From CAWCGU01 sp963795195 (GTDB lineage Bacteria > Actinomycetota > Thermoleophilia > Solirubrobacterales > 70-9), in assembly GCA_963795195.1 (NCBI GenBank), contig CAWCGU010000006.1, positions 496,001 to 560,000 on the forward strand: a DNA stretch of 64,000 nucleotides. Direction: 5' to 3'. Below, piece after piece: positions 7,810 through 17,219 of this stretch. Every line of letters begins with the position of its first letter. Positions within the stretch are counted from its first letter, which is position 1. The notes under the pieces were generated by a model. It saw only the letters and a list, made by a program, of their open reading frames with translations. It ran no database searches and had not been told where the DNA came from. A program made the position numbers and the translations under genes.

Positions 7810-8654
7810 GCGCACCTCCCCCACCCCCCGCGACCGCAGAGGCCGAGAAGCCCTCTTCAATCCGCGAGCGAATCGAGGCGCCGAAGCACGTCCCGCTCGT
7901 TGACGCCACCGGCGAGTTCGGCGCATTTGTCGGTCAGGGCGTCAGCAACATCCGCAACCTCCCCAAGTTCCCGGCCGAGGTGCTTCGCCAGATCGGGCTG
8001 CTGGTCTCGGGGAGCGTGCTCGTTGTCGTCTTCATCTCGTTTATCGGCGGCGCCAGCTGCGGGATCGCCGCGGAGGCGATCGGCCAGGCCGTCGGCGCGG
8101 GCATCGTCGGCCCGCTGTTCAGCTCGTTCTGCGTGAACCGCGAGATCGTGCCGTTCATCTTCGGCTTCATCGTCGCCGCCAAGATCGGCGGCGGCATCGT
8201 CGCCCAACTCGGCGCCATGCGCGTCAACGAGGAGGTCGACGCAATGGAGATCATGGGGATCTCCTCGATGACGTTCGTCGTCTCGACGCGGATGGCGGCG
8301 GCGATGATCGTGATGCCGTTCGCCTACCTGGTCTCACTCGGCGCCGCCGAAGCGGCCGCCTGGATCGGCTCCTACGTGCGTAGCGGCACCGTTTCCCAGG
8401 GCACCTGGGAGTTCATCTTCTACACGGTCACCAACCTCACCGACATCATGTATTCGCTGATCAAGGGGATGGTGATCAGCGCAGGCGTAATCCTGGTCGC
8501 GCTGTACTACGGCTACCGCGTGCGCGGCGGGCCGGTCGAAGTGGGAACGGCGACCGCTCAGTCGATGGCGGCCAACCTGATCCTCGTGACCGTCCTCAAC
8601 ATGGTCCTGACGTTCCTCTTCTGGGGGTTCGACCCCAGGCTGCCGATCGCGTGA
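7806..8654 (+). CDS. yrbEB: MCE-associated ABC permease, YrbE/MlaE family (second copy)
   Basis: 282 residues from ATG 7806, whose ATGA overlaps the previous stop and fixes the start. A Pro-rich cytosolic N-terminus (MSAPPPPPATAEAEK) precedes five to six hydrophobic helices, and the family's coupling segment is seen as AQLGAMRVNEEVDAMEIMGI. Together with the previous gene it should form the heterodimeric permease under the MCE tunnel. Seven bp separate it from the first mce gene. Confidence 0.94.
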   Translation: MSAPPPPPATAEAEKPSSIRERIEAPKHVPLVDATGEFGAFVGQGVSNIRNLPKFPAEVLRQIGLLVSGSVLVVVFISFIGGASCGIAAEAIGQAVGAGIVGPLFSSFCVNREIVPFIFGFIVAAKIGGGIVAQLGAMRVNEEVDAMEIMGISSMTFVVSTRMAAAMIVMPFAYLVSLGAAEAAAWIGSYVRSGTVSQGTWEFIFYTVTNLTDIMYSLIKGMVISAGVILVALYYGYRVRGGPVEVGTATAQSMAANLILVTVLNMVLTFLFWGFDPRLPIA

Positions 8655-8661
8655 GGTCGTA

Positions 8662-9975
8662 GTGGGGGAACTCCGTCAACGCCTGGGCCCGAATGCTGCG
8701 CGCGTCGCCGTCGTCGGCGCGCTGATCGTCTTCTTCGGGGTTGTGGTTCTCGTCCTCAGCCGTTCATCGGGCGGCAGCTACGAGATCCGGGCCGTCTTCG
8801 ACAACGTCCGTGGACTGATTCCCGGCGGTGAGGTCACCGCCGGCGCGGTCAACATCGGCAAGGTCACGGACGTCTACCTCAACGAGGACGACAACCCAGA
8901 GGTCGCCATGCAGATCAACGATGAGTTCAGCCTGCACGAGGGGGCCTTTGCGAACATCCGCCTTGGCTCGAACGTCGGCGCCGTCAATCGCACAGTGGCG
9001 CTGACGACCGGCGACCCGACCGCTCCGGAGCTCGAGGAGGGCACGGTGCTGGCCGGGGCAGACACCGATCAGCCGGTTGACTTCGACCTCGCGATCGAGA
9101 CGCTCGATCCGCGGACCCGCGCCAACATCAAGAAGTTCCTGACCGGGCTCGACGAATCACTCGCCGGGCGCGGCGGGGACTTCGACCGGACCCTGCGACA
9201 CAGCTCCGGCGCCGTCAACGAAACCGCCAATCTGCTCGCCCAGGTGAACCTCGACGGAGAGGCCCTGCGGACGCTCGTGGGTGAGGGCGAGGTTGTCGTC
9301 TCAGCGCTGGCAGAGAACCCTGCCGCGCTCGGCGAGGGCACCGAACGCACCGCCGAGCTGCTGCGCATCGCCGCCGGGCGCCAGGCGGAGCTGGCCGAGA
9401 GCATCCGCCTGCTCGGCCCGTCCCTGGCTCGCGGGCGCATCGTTTTCGATGAACTGAATGCGGCGACGCCGACGCTGACCGACCTTGTCGACGGCCTCGG
9501 CCCGGTTGTCGACGTACTCGGACCATTCGCGCGGGCCGTGCCGCGTGTCGCCGAGGCCGCCGCTCCGTTCTTCGATGAGACCGCCAAGCTGGTGCAACAG
9601 GGGCCCAGGGACCTGATCGAATTGCGGCCCGTGATCGACGAAGCCCTTCCCGCGTCCCGGCAGCTCGTCACGACCCTGACGACGCTCAACCCCCTGGTCG
9701 AGCAGCTGCGGGTCTACACACCCGAGGTCGTCGGTTTCTTCCAGAACTTCGGGGCCACCGCGGGCGCCTATGACGCCCTGGGTCATGTCGTCCGCGTCAG
9801 CCTCACCAATGCCCAGAGGCCGCCACCGAGCACAGCCGCCGCGGGGACGATCGGGCCCTCGACGTGCGGCCCCGGCGCAATCGAGAAGCCGTTCATCCGC
9901 ACACCGGGGGTCAACGAATGCGATCCATGGACCGACTACCAATCCAGCTACCTGTTTGACGGCGAGAGCAACTGA
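8662..9975 (+). CDS. mceA: MCE family protein, MceA position
   Basis: 437 residues from GTG 8662. One N-terminal membrane anchor (about 13-34) is followed by the MCE/MlaD beta domain (about 38-118: YEIRAVFDNVRGLIPGGEV, then AGAVNIGKVTDVYL) and a long helical region to about 370. The C-terminal tail has a Cys pair (TCGPG, NECDPW). MCE subunits form a hexameric ring or tunnel that carries lipids across the envelope. Its stop overlaps the next ATG by 1 bp, so translation is coupled. Confidence 0.94.
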   Translation: MGELRQRLGPNAARVAVVGALIVFFGVVVLVLSRSSGGSYEIRAVFDNVRGLIPGGEVTAGAVNIGKVTDVYLNEDDNPEVAMQINDEFSLHEGAFANIRLGSNVGAVNRTVALTTGDPTAPELEEGTVLAGADTDQPVDFDLAIETLDPRTRANIKKFLTGLDESLAGRGGDFDRTLRHSSGAVNETANLLAQVNLDGEALRTLVGEGEVVVSALAENPAALGEGTERTAELLRIAAGRQAELAESIRLLGPSLARGRIVFDELNAATPTLTDLVDGLGPVVDVLGPFARAVPRVAEAAAPFFDETAKLVQQGPRDLIELRPVIDEALPASRQLVTTLTTLNPLVEQLRVYTPEVVGFFQNFGATAGAYDALGHVVRVSLTNAQRPPPSTAAAGTIGPSTCGPGAIEKPFIRTPGVNECDPWTDYQSSYLFDGESN

Positions 9976-11546
9976 TGGCCGACGTCGTTGCAAAGGCGAT
10001 GGCAGTGATCGTCGCGGGCCTGCTGGGAATAGCGATCGCGGCCATGTACGTGACTTCGCGTCCCCCCTCCGGCACCCAGCAGATCGTGGCCGAGTTCCGT
10101 AACGCCTTCCCGCTGATCGAGGGGATGCACGTGCGCGTGGGCGGCGCAATCGCAGGCTCCGTCGGCAAGATCGAGGTCACCGACGAGGGGGTCGCCTCGG
10201 TGACGCTGCTCGTCGAGAACTCGGTCGAGGCACCCAGCGCGGACGCGAGCGCGGCGATTCGGCAGGCGGACACGACCGGCGACAGCTATGTCGCCTACGA
10301 GCCCGGCGACGGCGAGGGCGAGCTCCCCGTGCTCGACGGCAAGCCGACCATCGAGTGCAGCGCGGAGCGGGCGACCGATCCCTGCGCAAACACGCTTGTC
10401 GCACCGCGCTTCGACGACCTCATGAACGCCTTCGGACCGGCGCAGCGAGCCGGCATCAAGCTGATCCTGGTCGAGCTTTCGCAGGCCTTCGACGATCGAG
10501 GCGCCGACCTCAACCAGGCCGCCCTCGAGCTGCGTCCGGCCCTGGTTGCCACCAACCGGGCCCTGGACGAGGTCAACTCCCAGAACCGCGCCCTGCGCAG
10601 CCTGATCGTGAGCGCCTCCGATGTCACCGGCCAGGCGGCAACGCGGACCCGCGAGCTGGATGGCCTGATCGAGGGCCTGTCGCGCCTCCTCGACACAACC
10701 GCCGCGCAGTCCGGCGCGCTCGACGCGGGAATTGAGGAGCTGCCCGCGACCCTGCGCGAGGCACAAACGGTGCTCGCCGCGCTTCAGGGAGCTGCGGTCG
10801 CCGGTGAACCGCTGGCGACCAACCTCAACGCCGCAGCGCCGGATCTTGCCACGGCTCTGACGCTGGCTTCTCCGTTCCTCGACGACGTCGGTGCGGTCAT
10901 CGAGCGCTCGACCCCAACCCTCGAGCTGACCCGCCGCCTCGCTGTGGCCGGAGCACCGACCATCGCGGCCGACAACGAACGCGTGGTCACCGGACCGTTC
11001 GACCTCGCGCCGGCGGTTTCGAACCTCTTCAAGGGGGTCTTCGGGACCAAGGAGACCTTCGATGCATTCTTCGGCGACGATTCCGACGGCGAGGGGCCGG
11101 GCACACTTCACAAGCGCGGCTTCGCGGGCATCAGTGTCGAGCCGGGGAACCAGCCCGGCTATCCGGCCAGCGCCGCCGACCGCAACTGGGCCAGGGTCTC
11201 GGCCGTCATCAACTGCGAAGCCTTTGGACGGGCGGTCAAGCCAGGCTGCCTCGCCGCGCTGCTGGCGTCCGCGCGCGGCAGCGGCAACGACGGAACCGGC
11301 GGTGGCGGCAGCGGTGGCGGTGGCGGCTCCGGCTCGTCGGCTGAACGTCCAGGCAACCCGGAGGCCCCCGATGAACCCGCGCCGCCGGACCACGGCAGTC
11401 CCGGGCTCGACCTGACGGATCCGCTCGGCACCCTCAACGACACCCTGGAAGGCCTCGACGGCACGCTCGGGGACCTCGGAATTCGCCGGCCGCAACGAGG
11501 CAACCAGACGCTCGGCCCGCTCCTCGACTTCCTACTCGGTGGCTAG
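9975..11546 (+). CDS. mceB: MCE family protein, MceB position, with a Gly-rich linker
   Basis: 523 residues from ATG 9975 (TGATG overlap with mceA). N-terminal anchor (about 7-25), MCE domain (about 32-125, AEFRNAFPLIEGMHVRVGGA), long helical domain to about 330, and two Cys-containing stretches near 118-136 and 410-425. A Gly/Ser linker (about 437-456, GGGGSGGGGGSGSS) then leads to an acidic C-terminal tail with amphipathic LNDTLEGLDGTLGDLGI. The linker and tail are an addition compared with its five sisters and may reach other envelope parts (inference). Confidence 0.93.
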   Translation: MADVVAKAMAVIVAGLLGIAIAAMYVTSRPPSGTQQIVAEFRNAFPLIEGMHVRVGGAIAGSVGKIEVTDEGVASVTLLVENSVEAPSADASAAIRQADTTGDSYVAYEPGDGEGELPVLDGKPTIECSAERATDPCANTLVAPRFDDLMNAFGPAQRAGIKLILVELSQAFDDRGADLNQAALELRPALVATNRALDEVNSQNRALRSLIVSASDVTGQAATRTRELDGLIEGLSRLLDTTAAQSGALDAGIEELPATLREAQTVLAALQGAAVAGEPLATNLNAAAPDLATALTLASPFLDDVGAVIERSTPTLELTRRLAVAGAPTIAADNERVVTGPFDLAPAVSNLFKGVFGTKETFDAFFGDDSDGEGPGTLHKRGFAGISVEPGNQPGYPASAADRNWARVSAVINCEAFGRAVKPGCLAALLASARGSGNDGTGGGGSGGGGGSGSSAERPGNPEAPDEPAPPDHGSPGLDLTDPLGTLNDTLEGLDGTLGDLGIRRPQRGNQTLGPLLDFLLGG

Positions 11547-12848
11547 ATGGCACGCGAACCCAGTAAGAAGACGTCGGGCAGCTTCGGCAGGCGGTTCAAC
11601 CAGCGCGTTTCGAAGTTCACGTCGAAGGTCGACAACTTCAAGACACCGCTCGGCCTCGCGGTGCTCGCAACCGGCGCATTCCTGGCGTACATCGCCTTCG
11701 TCTCGACGACCGGCCCGCCCTTTCAGTCGCCCTACCAGATCGAGGTCGAGGTGCCCTCCGACGCCCCGATCATGCGTCGCGGGCAGGCCGTTCGCGTTGC
11801 CGGCAAGCTCGCGGGGATCGTCAGCGAGGTCTCACCCAACCGCGAGACGGGCGGGACGACTATCACGGCGAACATCACGAAAACGGAGTTCCGGCCGCTG
11901 CCCGAGGACACGACCGCCTACGTCCGTGTCCACTCGATCGTCTACACGACCTTCCTCGAACTGCGCCCCGGGGAATCGGAGAGTGGACTCGAGAACGGCG
12001 ACACGCTCAGCTCGGAGGCAACCTCCGGCGTGGATCTGCTCGAGGTGGTGCAGCTCTTCGACGAGCAGACCCGCCAAGACTTCAGCGACACGCTCGTCAA
12101 CCTGGGTTTCGGCAGCGCCGGGCGTGGCGCCGAAGTCAACGCGGCGTTTGCCGATCTGGTCCCCCTGTCGCGCAATGCGGCCTCCCAGCTCAATGCAATC
12201 ACCAGCGACCCGGGGGCACTGGCGCGAGTGATCGCCGGCGCCAACCGGACCACAAGCGGCCTGAGGGGCTTCGGCGGCAACGATTTCGGAGCCTTCATCG
12301 CCGCAGCCGACGCAACGGTCGGCACGATCGCCGGGCGCTCAGTTGAGCTCGGCGAGGCGATCCGCCTGCTTCGCCCCTTCGAAGATCAGTTCCTGGCGAC
12401 CGCCCCGAACGCAACCCTGCTTCTGAACGACCTCGCCGGCCTCTCCACGAACCTGGCGCCGGGAGTCGCGGTGCTGACAGACGAGCTGCCGGGGATCAAC
12501 GACGTGCTCAGCCGCGGGGACACACTGCGCATCGAGACCGAGCGGATCGCCGACGCAGCAGATCCGGTGCTGGCCGCGGCACGCCCCGTGGTGCGCGGGC
12601 TCTACCCGACGATCACCGTCCTGCAGCCGGTCACCGACGACCTCAACAACCTGATTGCGACCGTCGATCCATACCTTCCGGAGCTCGTCGAAGCGGGGAG
12701 GAATCTCTCCGGCGCCACCGGCGTACCGTCACCGCTTGGGTTGGCCCCCGGCGCCCCAGCCGGCCGTGTCGTCCCGGTGCTCACGCCCACCAATTGCTAC
12801 AACCCGTATCCGGACCCGGGCGAGGCGACGAAGGACAGCTGCCCGTGA
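11547..12848 (+). CDS. mceC: MCE family protein, MceC position
   Basis: 433 residues from ATG 11547, directly abutting the mceB stop. A basic cytosolic N-terminus (KKTSGSFGRRFNQRVSKF) precedes the membrane anchor (about 34-52). The MCE domain (about 58-150) contains APIMRRGQAVRVAGKLAGIV, and a helical domain follows. The C-terminal tail has NCYNPYPDPGEATKDSCP with two Cys. Its stop overlaps the next GTG by three bases. Confidence 0.93.
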   Translation: MAREPSKKTSGSFGRRFNQRVSKFTSKVDNFKTPLGLAVLATGAFLAYIAFVSTTGPPFQSPYQIEVEVPSDAPIMRRGQAVRVAGKLAGIVSEVSPNRETGGTTITANITKTEFRPLPEDTTAYVRVHSIVYTTFLELRPGESESGLENGDTLSSEATSGVDLLEVVQLFDEQTRQDFSDTLVNLGFGSAGRGAEVNAAFADLVPLSRNAASQLNAITSDPGALARVIAGANRTTSGLRGFGGNDFGAFIAAADATVGTIAGRSVELGEAIRLLRPFEDQFLATAPNATLLLNDLAGLSTNLAPGVAVLTDELPGINDVLSRGDTLRIETERIADAADPVLAAARPVVRGLYPTITVLQPVTDDLNNLIATVDPYLPELVEAGRNLSGATGVPSPLGLAPGAPAGRVVPVLTPTNCYNPYPDPGEATKDSCP

Positions 12849-14164
12849 GCCTTGCCGGAAAAAGGCTGCTGGGCGCCGGGATGATCCTCGGCGTGATTGC
12901 GATCGTGGTCCTCGGCGTCACGAAGCCGAACCCGTTCAAAGACACGCGGTCGTACTGGGCGGAGTTCGACACCGCGCAGGGCCTCGGCGCGATCGCCCGC
13001 GACGTTCGGGTCGCGGGTGTGAGGGTGGGCACCATCGGAACGGTCGAGCGCGAAGGCGACAACGTCCGTGCTGAGCTGATCCTCTTCGAAGACGTCCCGA
13101 TGCACGTGGACGCCCGCGCGGACATGCGCCCGCACACCCTCTTTGAAGGCTCCAATTTCGTCGACCTCTATCCGGGCAGTCCAAGCGCTCCCGTGCTCGA
13201 GCTGGGCGGCCTGATCCCGATCGAGCAGACCACCTCGTACGTAACGCTCGACGAAGCGCTGCGGGTGCTGAAACCGGAGATCCGCAACGCATTGCGTGAC
13301 CTGGCCACGGTGGGCGCAAAGACCTTCCGTGATGAGGCGATCTTCGGCATTCAGCGCACGCTCGAGGCGGGACCGGGCCTGACTCGCCATCTCGAGCCGG
13401 CTGCCCGCGCATTGCAGGGCAGCGGCCGCCGCGAGCTCGCGGGCGCCATCACCGGCATCTCCGACACCGTAGACGCCGTCGCGGATGAAGAGGGTTCGCT
13501 GGCGCCCCTGGTCTCCAACTACAACCGCACGGCCACGGCAGTGACCGTCGATGGCGGAGAGCCGCTCGACGCGACGTTGGCTGCAATGCCGGCGGCGCTT
13601 CAGGAGCTATACGAGACCTCACCGCCGGTTGCCGAGTTGATCCGCGAACTGGCGACATTCTCCGATCAGGCCGTGCCGGCGCTACCGCCCCTCGCGACGG
13701 CGCTGACGGTTGCAACGCCCGTGCTCGAGCGAGCGGTTCCGGTGCTCAACGATGCAACGCCGCTCGTCCACGACACCCGCCTGCTCGTAAGGCGGCTCGC
13801 AGAGGCCGGCCCGGGCCTGACCACGATGCTTTCGCGGATCAACGAGGCACTTGTGAAGGGCGAAGGCAAGCTCGACCTGCTGAGCGAGCCATCCGAACTC
13901 GGCCAGCCGGCGGCAACCCAGTTCCTCGCCTCGCTCGCCGGCGGCAACGACACATTCTCGCAATTCGTTCCCGGTAGCCCAGGTCACATTTGGCGAATCG
14001 GGAGCTATGTCCAGCCGACGGCTGCGGAGGGCCTCGGGTCTCTGCTGGGAGGCGCGCTCAGCACCCCGGTGGGCACAAACCCCTACTCCGCCTCGTGCGC
14101 CGACATCGCCAGATTCTCACCCAAGGCCGCCGAGTTGATCGAGCCGTGGGGAGGCTGTCAGTGA
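12845..14164 (+). CDS. mceD: MCE family protein, MceD position
   Basis: 439 residues from GTG 12845 (GTGA overlap with mceC). The open frame reaches further back, but the anchor helix starts right after MSLAGKRLLGAG, which supports this start. Anchor about 7-24, MCE domain about 34-110 (YWAEFDTAQGLGAIARDVRV), then the long helical region. The tail ends in SASCADIARFSPKAAELIEPWGGC. It is a subunit of the same MCE complex. Confidence 0.92.
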   Translation: MSLAGKRLLGAGMILGVIAIVVLGVTKPNPFKDTRSYWAEFDTAQGLGAIARDVRVAGVRVGTIGTVEREGDNVRAELILFEDVPMHVDARADMRPHTLFEGSNFVDLYPGSPSAPVLELGGLIPIEQTTSYVTLDEALRVLKPEIRNALRDLATVGAKTFRDEAIFGIQRTLEAGPGLTRHLEPAARALQGSGRRELAGAITGISDTVDAVADEEGSLAPLVSNYNRTATAVTVDGGEPLDATLAAMPAALQELYETSPPVAELIRELATFSDQAVPALPPLATALTVATPVLERAVPVLNDATPLVHDTRLLVRRLAEAGPGLTTMLSRINEALVKGEGKLDLLSEPSELGQPAATQFLASLAGGNDTFSQFVPGSPGHIWRIGSYVQPTAAEGLGSLLGGALSTPVGTNPYSASCADIARFSPKAAELIEPWGGCQ

Positions 14165-15591
14165 AGAAGCCGAACATCATCGTGCGTTTCTTCCGCGGGA
14201 TCAAGGAGTTCGTCGACCCCTCGCTGAAGGCCGGACGAGTCCCCTTCACGCGGACGGTGCTGGTCCTCGAACTGGCCGCCGCGCTGGTCTTCGTCGGCTA
14301 CACGCTCGTCAAGAAGGACTACCAGTTTCCGTGGTCGCCGGAGCCCTACTACGTCGAGGTCATCCTGCCCGACGCCAAGGGGCTGGTTCCGTCGAAGGAG
14401 CCCGGAGCGGGCGTCGCGGGTGCGTTCGCCGGCAAGGTTGTCGAAGTCGAGGAAGAGCACGGCCGGGCGCTCGTCACCCTGCGTCTCGACGCCGATTACG
14501 AGGGCAAGATCTTCAAGGACGCGACGGCCGAGGTTCGCCCGACGAGCGTGCTGCAGACGCTGATCGTCAACGTCCTGCCCGGCGATCCAGCGACGGGCCC
14601 GCTCGAAGAAGGAACCCCGATCGAGCCCGCAAACACGACGGCCTTCGTGCACATCGACGAGCTGACCAGCGTGCTCGATGCCGACACCCAGGCGCAGGCG
14701 CAGATCCTGATCCGCGAGGCGGCGACGGCGCTGCGGGGTCGCGAGCCCGAGCTGCGAAGGATCCTGCTCGAAGTCGGGCGCGTGGCCGAGGGCGCAACCC
14801 CGGTGGCGGCTGCCCTTGCCAAGCGGCGGCGCCTGCTGACCAAGCTCGTCGACGACCTCGACAAGGTCTTCGCGACCCTGGGTCTGCGTGGACGCCAGCT
14901 CGCCGCTGCGCTCGACCTCGCCAACCAGACGCTTTCAGTGACCGCCGCCCGCGAGCCCGAGCTGAGCGACACCACCAGAGAGTTCGCCCCAACCCTCGTC
15001 GAGGCACAGCGGGCCCTGGCAGCGACGCGCTCGTTCGCCGTCCCGCTCGGCTCGGCCCTTGCCTCCCTCAACCCCGCCGTTCCGCAACTCGAGCCGTTCG
15101 CAAACTCACTGGTGACGCTGGCCCCCGAGGCAGACGACTATCTCGGTCTCACCGAGAACCTCGTCGCCGACGCCAGCGAGCCCGTCGGACAGCTCTCCGC
15201 GGGCCTGCGCGGGCAGGCGGAGCGGGTTCGCGACGAGCAGATCCCCGCGCTCGACGAGCTGATCGACCTGATCGACCTGATCATCAAGTACCGCGGCGGC
15301 CTGGTGCAGTTCGGCGACAACTTCAGCGGCATCTTCAGCAGCCGCTCCAACTACGACGGCTTCGCTCAGGCGGCGCTCGTCAACACCGAGATCCTGCCTG
15401 AAGGTCTCGGGCTCAACGCCGCGGCCGCCGCTAGCAAGGACGGTGAGCCTTCGCGCCTCGCGGTGATGCTCTCCAAGGCGCTCGAGCTGACCTGCCGGGA
15501 CACCAATCCGCTCGCCTGCCTGCTTCGCCTCAACCTGCCGGGGCTGCCGAACGACCCACTGCTCAACCGCGGGCAGGGGAGCGGGAACTAG
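14161..15591 (+). CDS. mceE: MCE family protein, MceE position
   Basis: 476 residues from GTG 14161, overlapping the mceD stop by 4 bp. A basic N-terminal cytosolic part (KKPNIIVRFFRGIKEF) of about 35 residues precedes the anchor (about 36-55). The MCE domain (about 62-150) has PDAKGLVPSKEPGAGVAGAF, and coiled-coil-like helices follow to about 400. The C-terminal segment holds LTCRDTNPLACLLRLNLPGL. No lipobox is seen, although the MceE position is a lipoprotein in mycobacteria, so this is a difference from that model. Confidence 0.92.
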   Translation: MKKPNIIVRFFRGIKEFVDPSLKAGRVPFTRTVLVLELAAALVFVGYTLVKKDYQFPWSPEPYYVEVILPDAKGLVPSKEPGAGVAGAFAGKVVEVEEEHGRALVTLRLDADYEGKIFKDATAEVRPTSVLQTLIVNVLPGDPATGPLEEGTPIEPANTTAFVHIDELTSVLDADTQAQAQILIREAATALRGREPELRRILLEVGRVAEGATPVAAALAKRRRLLTKLVDDLDKVFATLGLRGRQLAAALDLANQTLSVTAAREPELSDTTREFAPTLVEAQRALAATRSFAVPLGSALASLNPAVPQLEPFANSLVTLAPEADDYLGLTENLVADASEPVGQLSAGLRGQAERVRDEQIPALDELIDLIDLIIKYRGGLVQFGDNFSGIFSSRSNYDGFAQAALVNTEILPEGLGLNAAAAASKDGEPSRLAVMLSKALELTCRDTNPLACLLRLNLPGLPNDPLLNRGQGSGN

Positions 15592-16947
15592 ATGGATCAT
15601 CGACTCCCGAAGGTAGGCGCCGTGATCAGCATCGCGCTCGCGATCGGAGCGCTGATCACGTTCCTGTACCTCAACAGCAAGTTCGAGGGTCCCGATCCGA
15701 CGAAGCTCGTGCTCGGCGCCGACCAGCTGACGGCGGAGTTCGAAGACACTCGAACGCTGCCGACAAAGCAGCCCGTCCTCTACAAGGGCATCACCGTCGG
15801 CCGGGTCAACAGGGTCGCATACGACAGCGAGACCCACCTCGGAGTTGTCACCTTCACACTCAACGACGACTTCCCGATCTACGATGACGCAGTTCTGCAG
15901 ATCGGCGAGCGCAGCCTGCTCGGCGACGCCTACCTGAACGTTGCCGAGCGGGGCAGCGAGGAGAACGAGGAGTTGGTGGATGGCGATGTCGTCGCCACGA
16001 CCCGCCCCAGCGTCGACTTCGACGAGGCGCTCGACTTCCTCGACGAGGACGGCCGCGATCGAGTCAAATCGCTGATCGCGACGATCGCCGACGCGACCGC
16101 GCGTCCCGGTAACGGCGAGCGGCTGAATGGCACGATCGGCGGAGTCGCGCGGCTGACCCAGGAGGCCGAGATGCTGACCAGCGCCCTGGAGGGCCAGGAA
16201 AAGCAGCTGGCGAGCCTGGTCACCAGCACCAGCGTCGTACTGACCGAGATCGGGAACCGCGAGGGGGCGGTCCGGGACATCATCGGCGCCGGGCGCACGA
16301 CCCTTGAGACGCTCTCCTCGAACACGAACTCGCTTGACCAGGCGCTGGTCGAGTTGCCGCGCCTGCTCGACTCGGGCCGGCGCGCGCTCGCCGGCGCCGA
16401 CCCGCTACTGGCCACCGCCCAACCAGTGGTCGCCAAGCTCAGCAGGTTGGCACCGGAGCTCAACAGCGCGATCGAGGACGGGCTGCCGCTGCTGACCGGT
16501 CCGGTCGGCCCGATCATCGACGGGCTGACACCCCTGCGCAAGGTCGCCGATCCGATCCTCGGCGACCTCGGCGAGCTGCTGGCGGAGCTCGAGCCTCTGG
16601 TCGAGCTGACGGCGCCCGCGGCTCGCAACCTGCAGCCGATGATGGAGTACCTGACGCCTCGAGTCGAGGGGCTGACTGCGCTCTACGCGCTTGCTGGCGC
16701 GGCCGCGGGACACTCCGACAGCGTCGGTCCGTATCTGCGACTGGGCACCGTCCTCGATCCCGCCGTCCAAATGGATCTGCCGCCGGCTCCCTGTACCCCG
16801 AGCGGCGGGATCTGCAGCAACGCCTATCCGGTGCCCGGCGACGCACTGAACCCGGAGCCCTTCGATGGCACTTACCCACGGATCACGCCGTGCGACCCGC
16901 CCCCCCGCTCCGATCCCGGCCCGTGCCGCAGCACGATCAGCGATTGA
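15592..16947 (+). CDS. mceF: MCE family protein, MceF position
   Basis: 451 residues from ATG 15592, abutting the mceE stop. Anchor about 7-26, MCE domain about 40-125 (LTAEFEDTRTLPTKQPVLYK, then GITVGRVNRVAYD), helical region to about 390, and a Cys-rich tail (PPAPCTPSGGICSNAYPVPG, ITPCDPPPRSDPGPC). It is the last of six MCE subunits, completing the set expected for a hetero-hexamer. No MceG/MlaF ATPase gene is within the window; in actinobacteria it is commonly encoded elsewhere. Confidence 0.92.
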   Translation: MDHRLPKVGAVISIALAIGALITFLYLNSKFEGPDPTKLVLGADQLTAEFEDTRTLPTKQPVLYKGITVGRVNRVAYDSETHLGVVTFTLNDDFPIYDDAVLQIGERSLLGDAYLNVAERGSEENEELVDGDVVATTRPSVDFDEALDFLDEDGRDRVKSLIATIADATARPGNGERLNGTIGGVARLTQEAEMLTSALEGQEKQLASLVTSTSVVLTEIGNREGAVRDIIGAGRTTLETLSSNTNSLDQALVELPRLLDSGRRALAGADPLLATAQPVVAKLSRLAPELNSAIEDGLPLLTGPVGPIIDGLTPLRKVADPILGDLGELLAELEPLVELTAPAARNLQPMMEYLTPRVEGLTALYALAGAAAGHSDSVGPYLRLGTVLDPAVQMDLPPAPCTPSGGICSNAYPVPGDALNPEPFDGTYPRITPCDPPPRSDPGPCRSTISD

Positions 16948-16984
16948 ACCGGCAAAACCATCCCTGACTACCCTCCATCGGCCG

Positions 16985-17188
16985 GTGTCGCACGACCCTT
17001 ACAACCCGTTCGACGACAAGGCCCTCGGCGTGGCGATGATCGGGACGATCCTCTTCGGGGCAGCGACTGGCACTGGGATCGGCGTCTTCTTCGAGGAGCC
17101 GGCGATCGGTGGGCTGATCGGCGCAGCGCTTGGCATCATCCTCGGGGCCTGGGCGATCCCGGCCCTGATGCGCGACCTGCGGGACTGA
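16985..17188 (+). CDS. Small two-helix membrane protein after the mce operon
   Basis: 67 residues if GTG 16985 is used (MSHDPYNPFDDKALG). Two Gly-rich hydrophobic helices follow (about 16-34 and 40-58, the second GGLIGAALGIILGAWAIPAL), with a short basic tail. The same open frame extends back to 16865, but that part overlaps mceF and reads as low-complexity shadow sequence. It lies 37 bp after mceF and could be co-transcribed. Function unknown. Confidence 0.6.
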   Translation: MSHDPYNPFDDKALGVAMIGTILFGAATGTGIGVFFEEPAIGGLIGAALGIILGAWAIPALMRDLRD

Positions 17189-17219
17189 ACTTCGGGGTCG
17201 TGGAAGACTTGGCGAAGCG

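Noticed and set aside
9301..11495. Long minus-strand frames across mceA and mceB
   Set aside because: No motifs, wrong composition, and they cut across the coupled boundaries of the plus-strand operon.
14331..15401. 356-codon overlapping frame inside mceE
   Set aside because: Arg-rich shadow in the +1 frame of a well-supported MCE gene.
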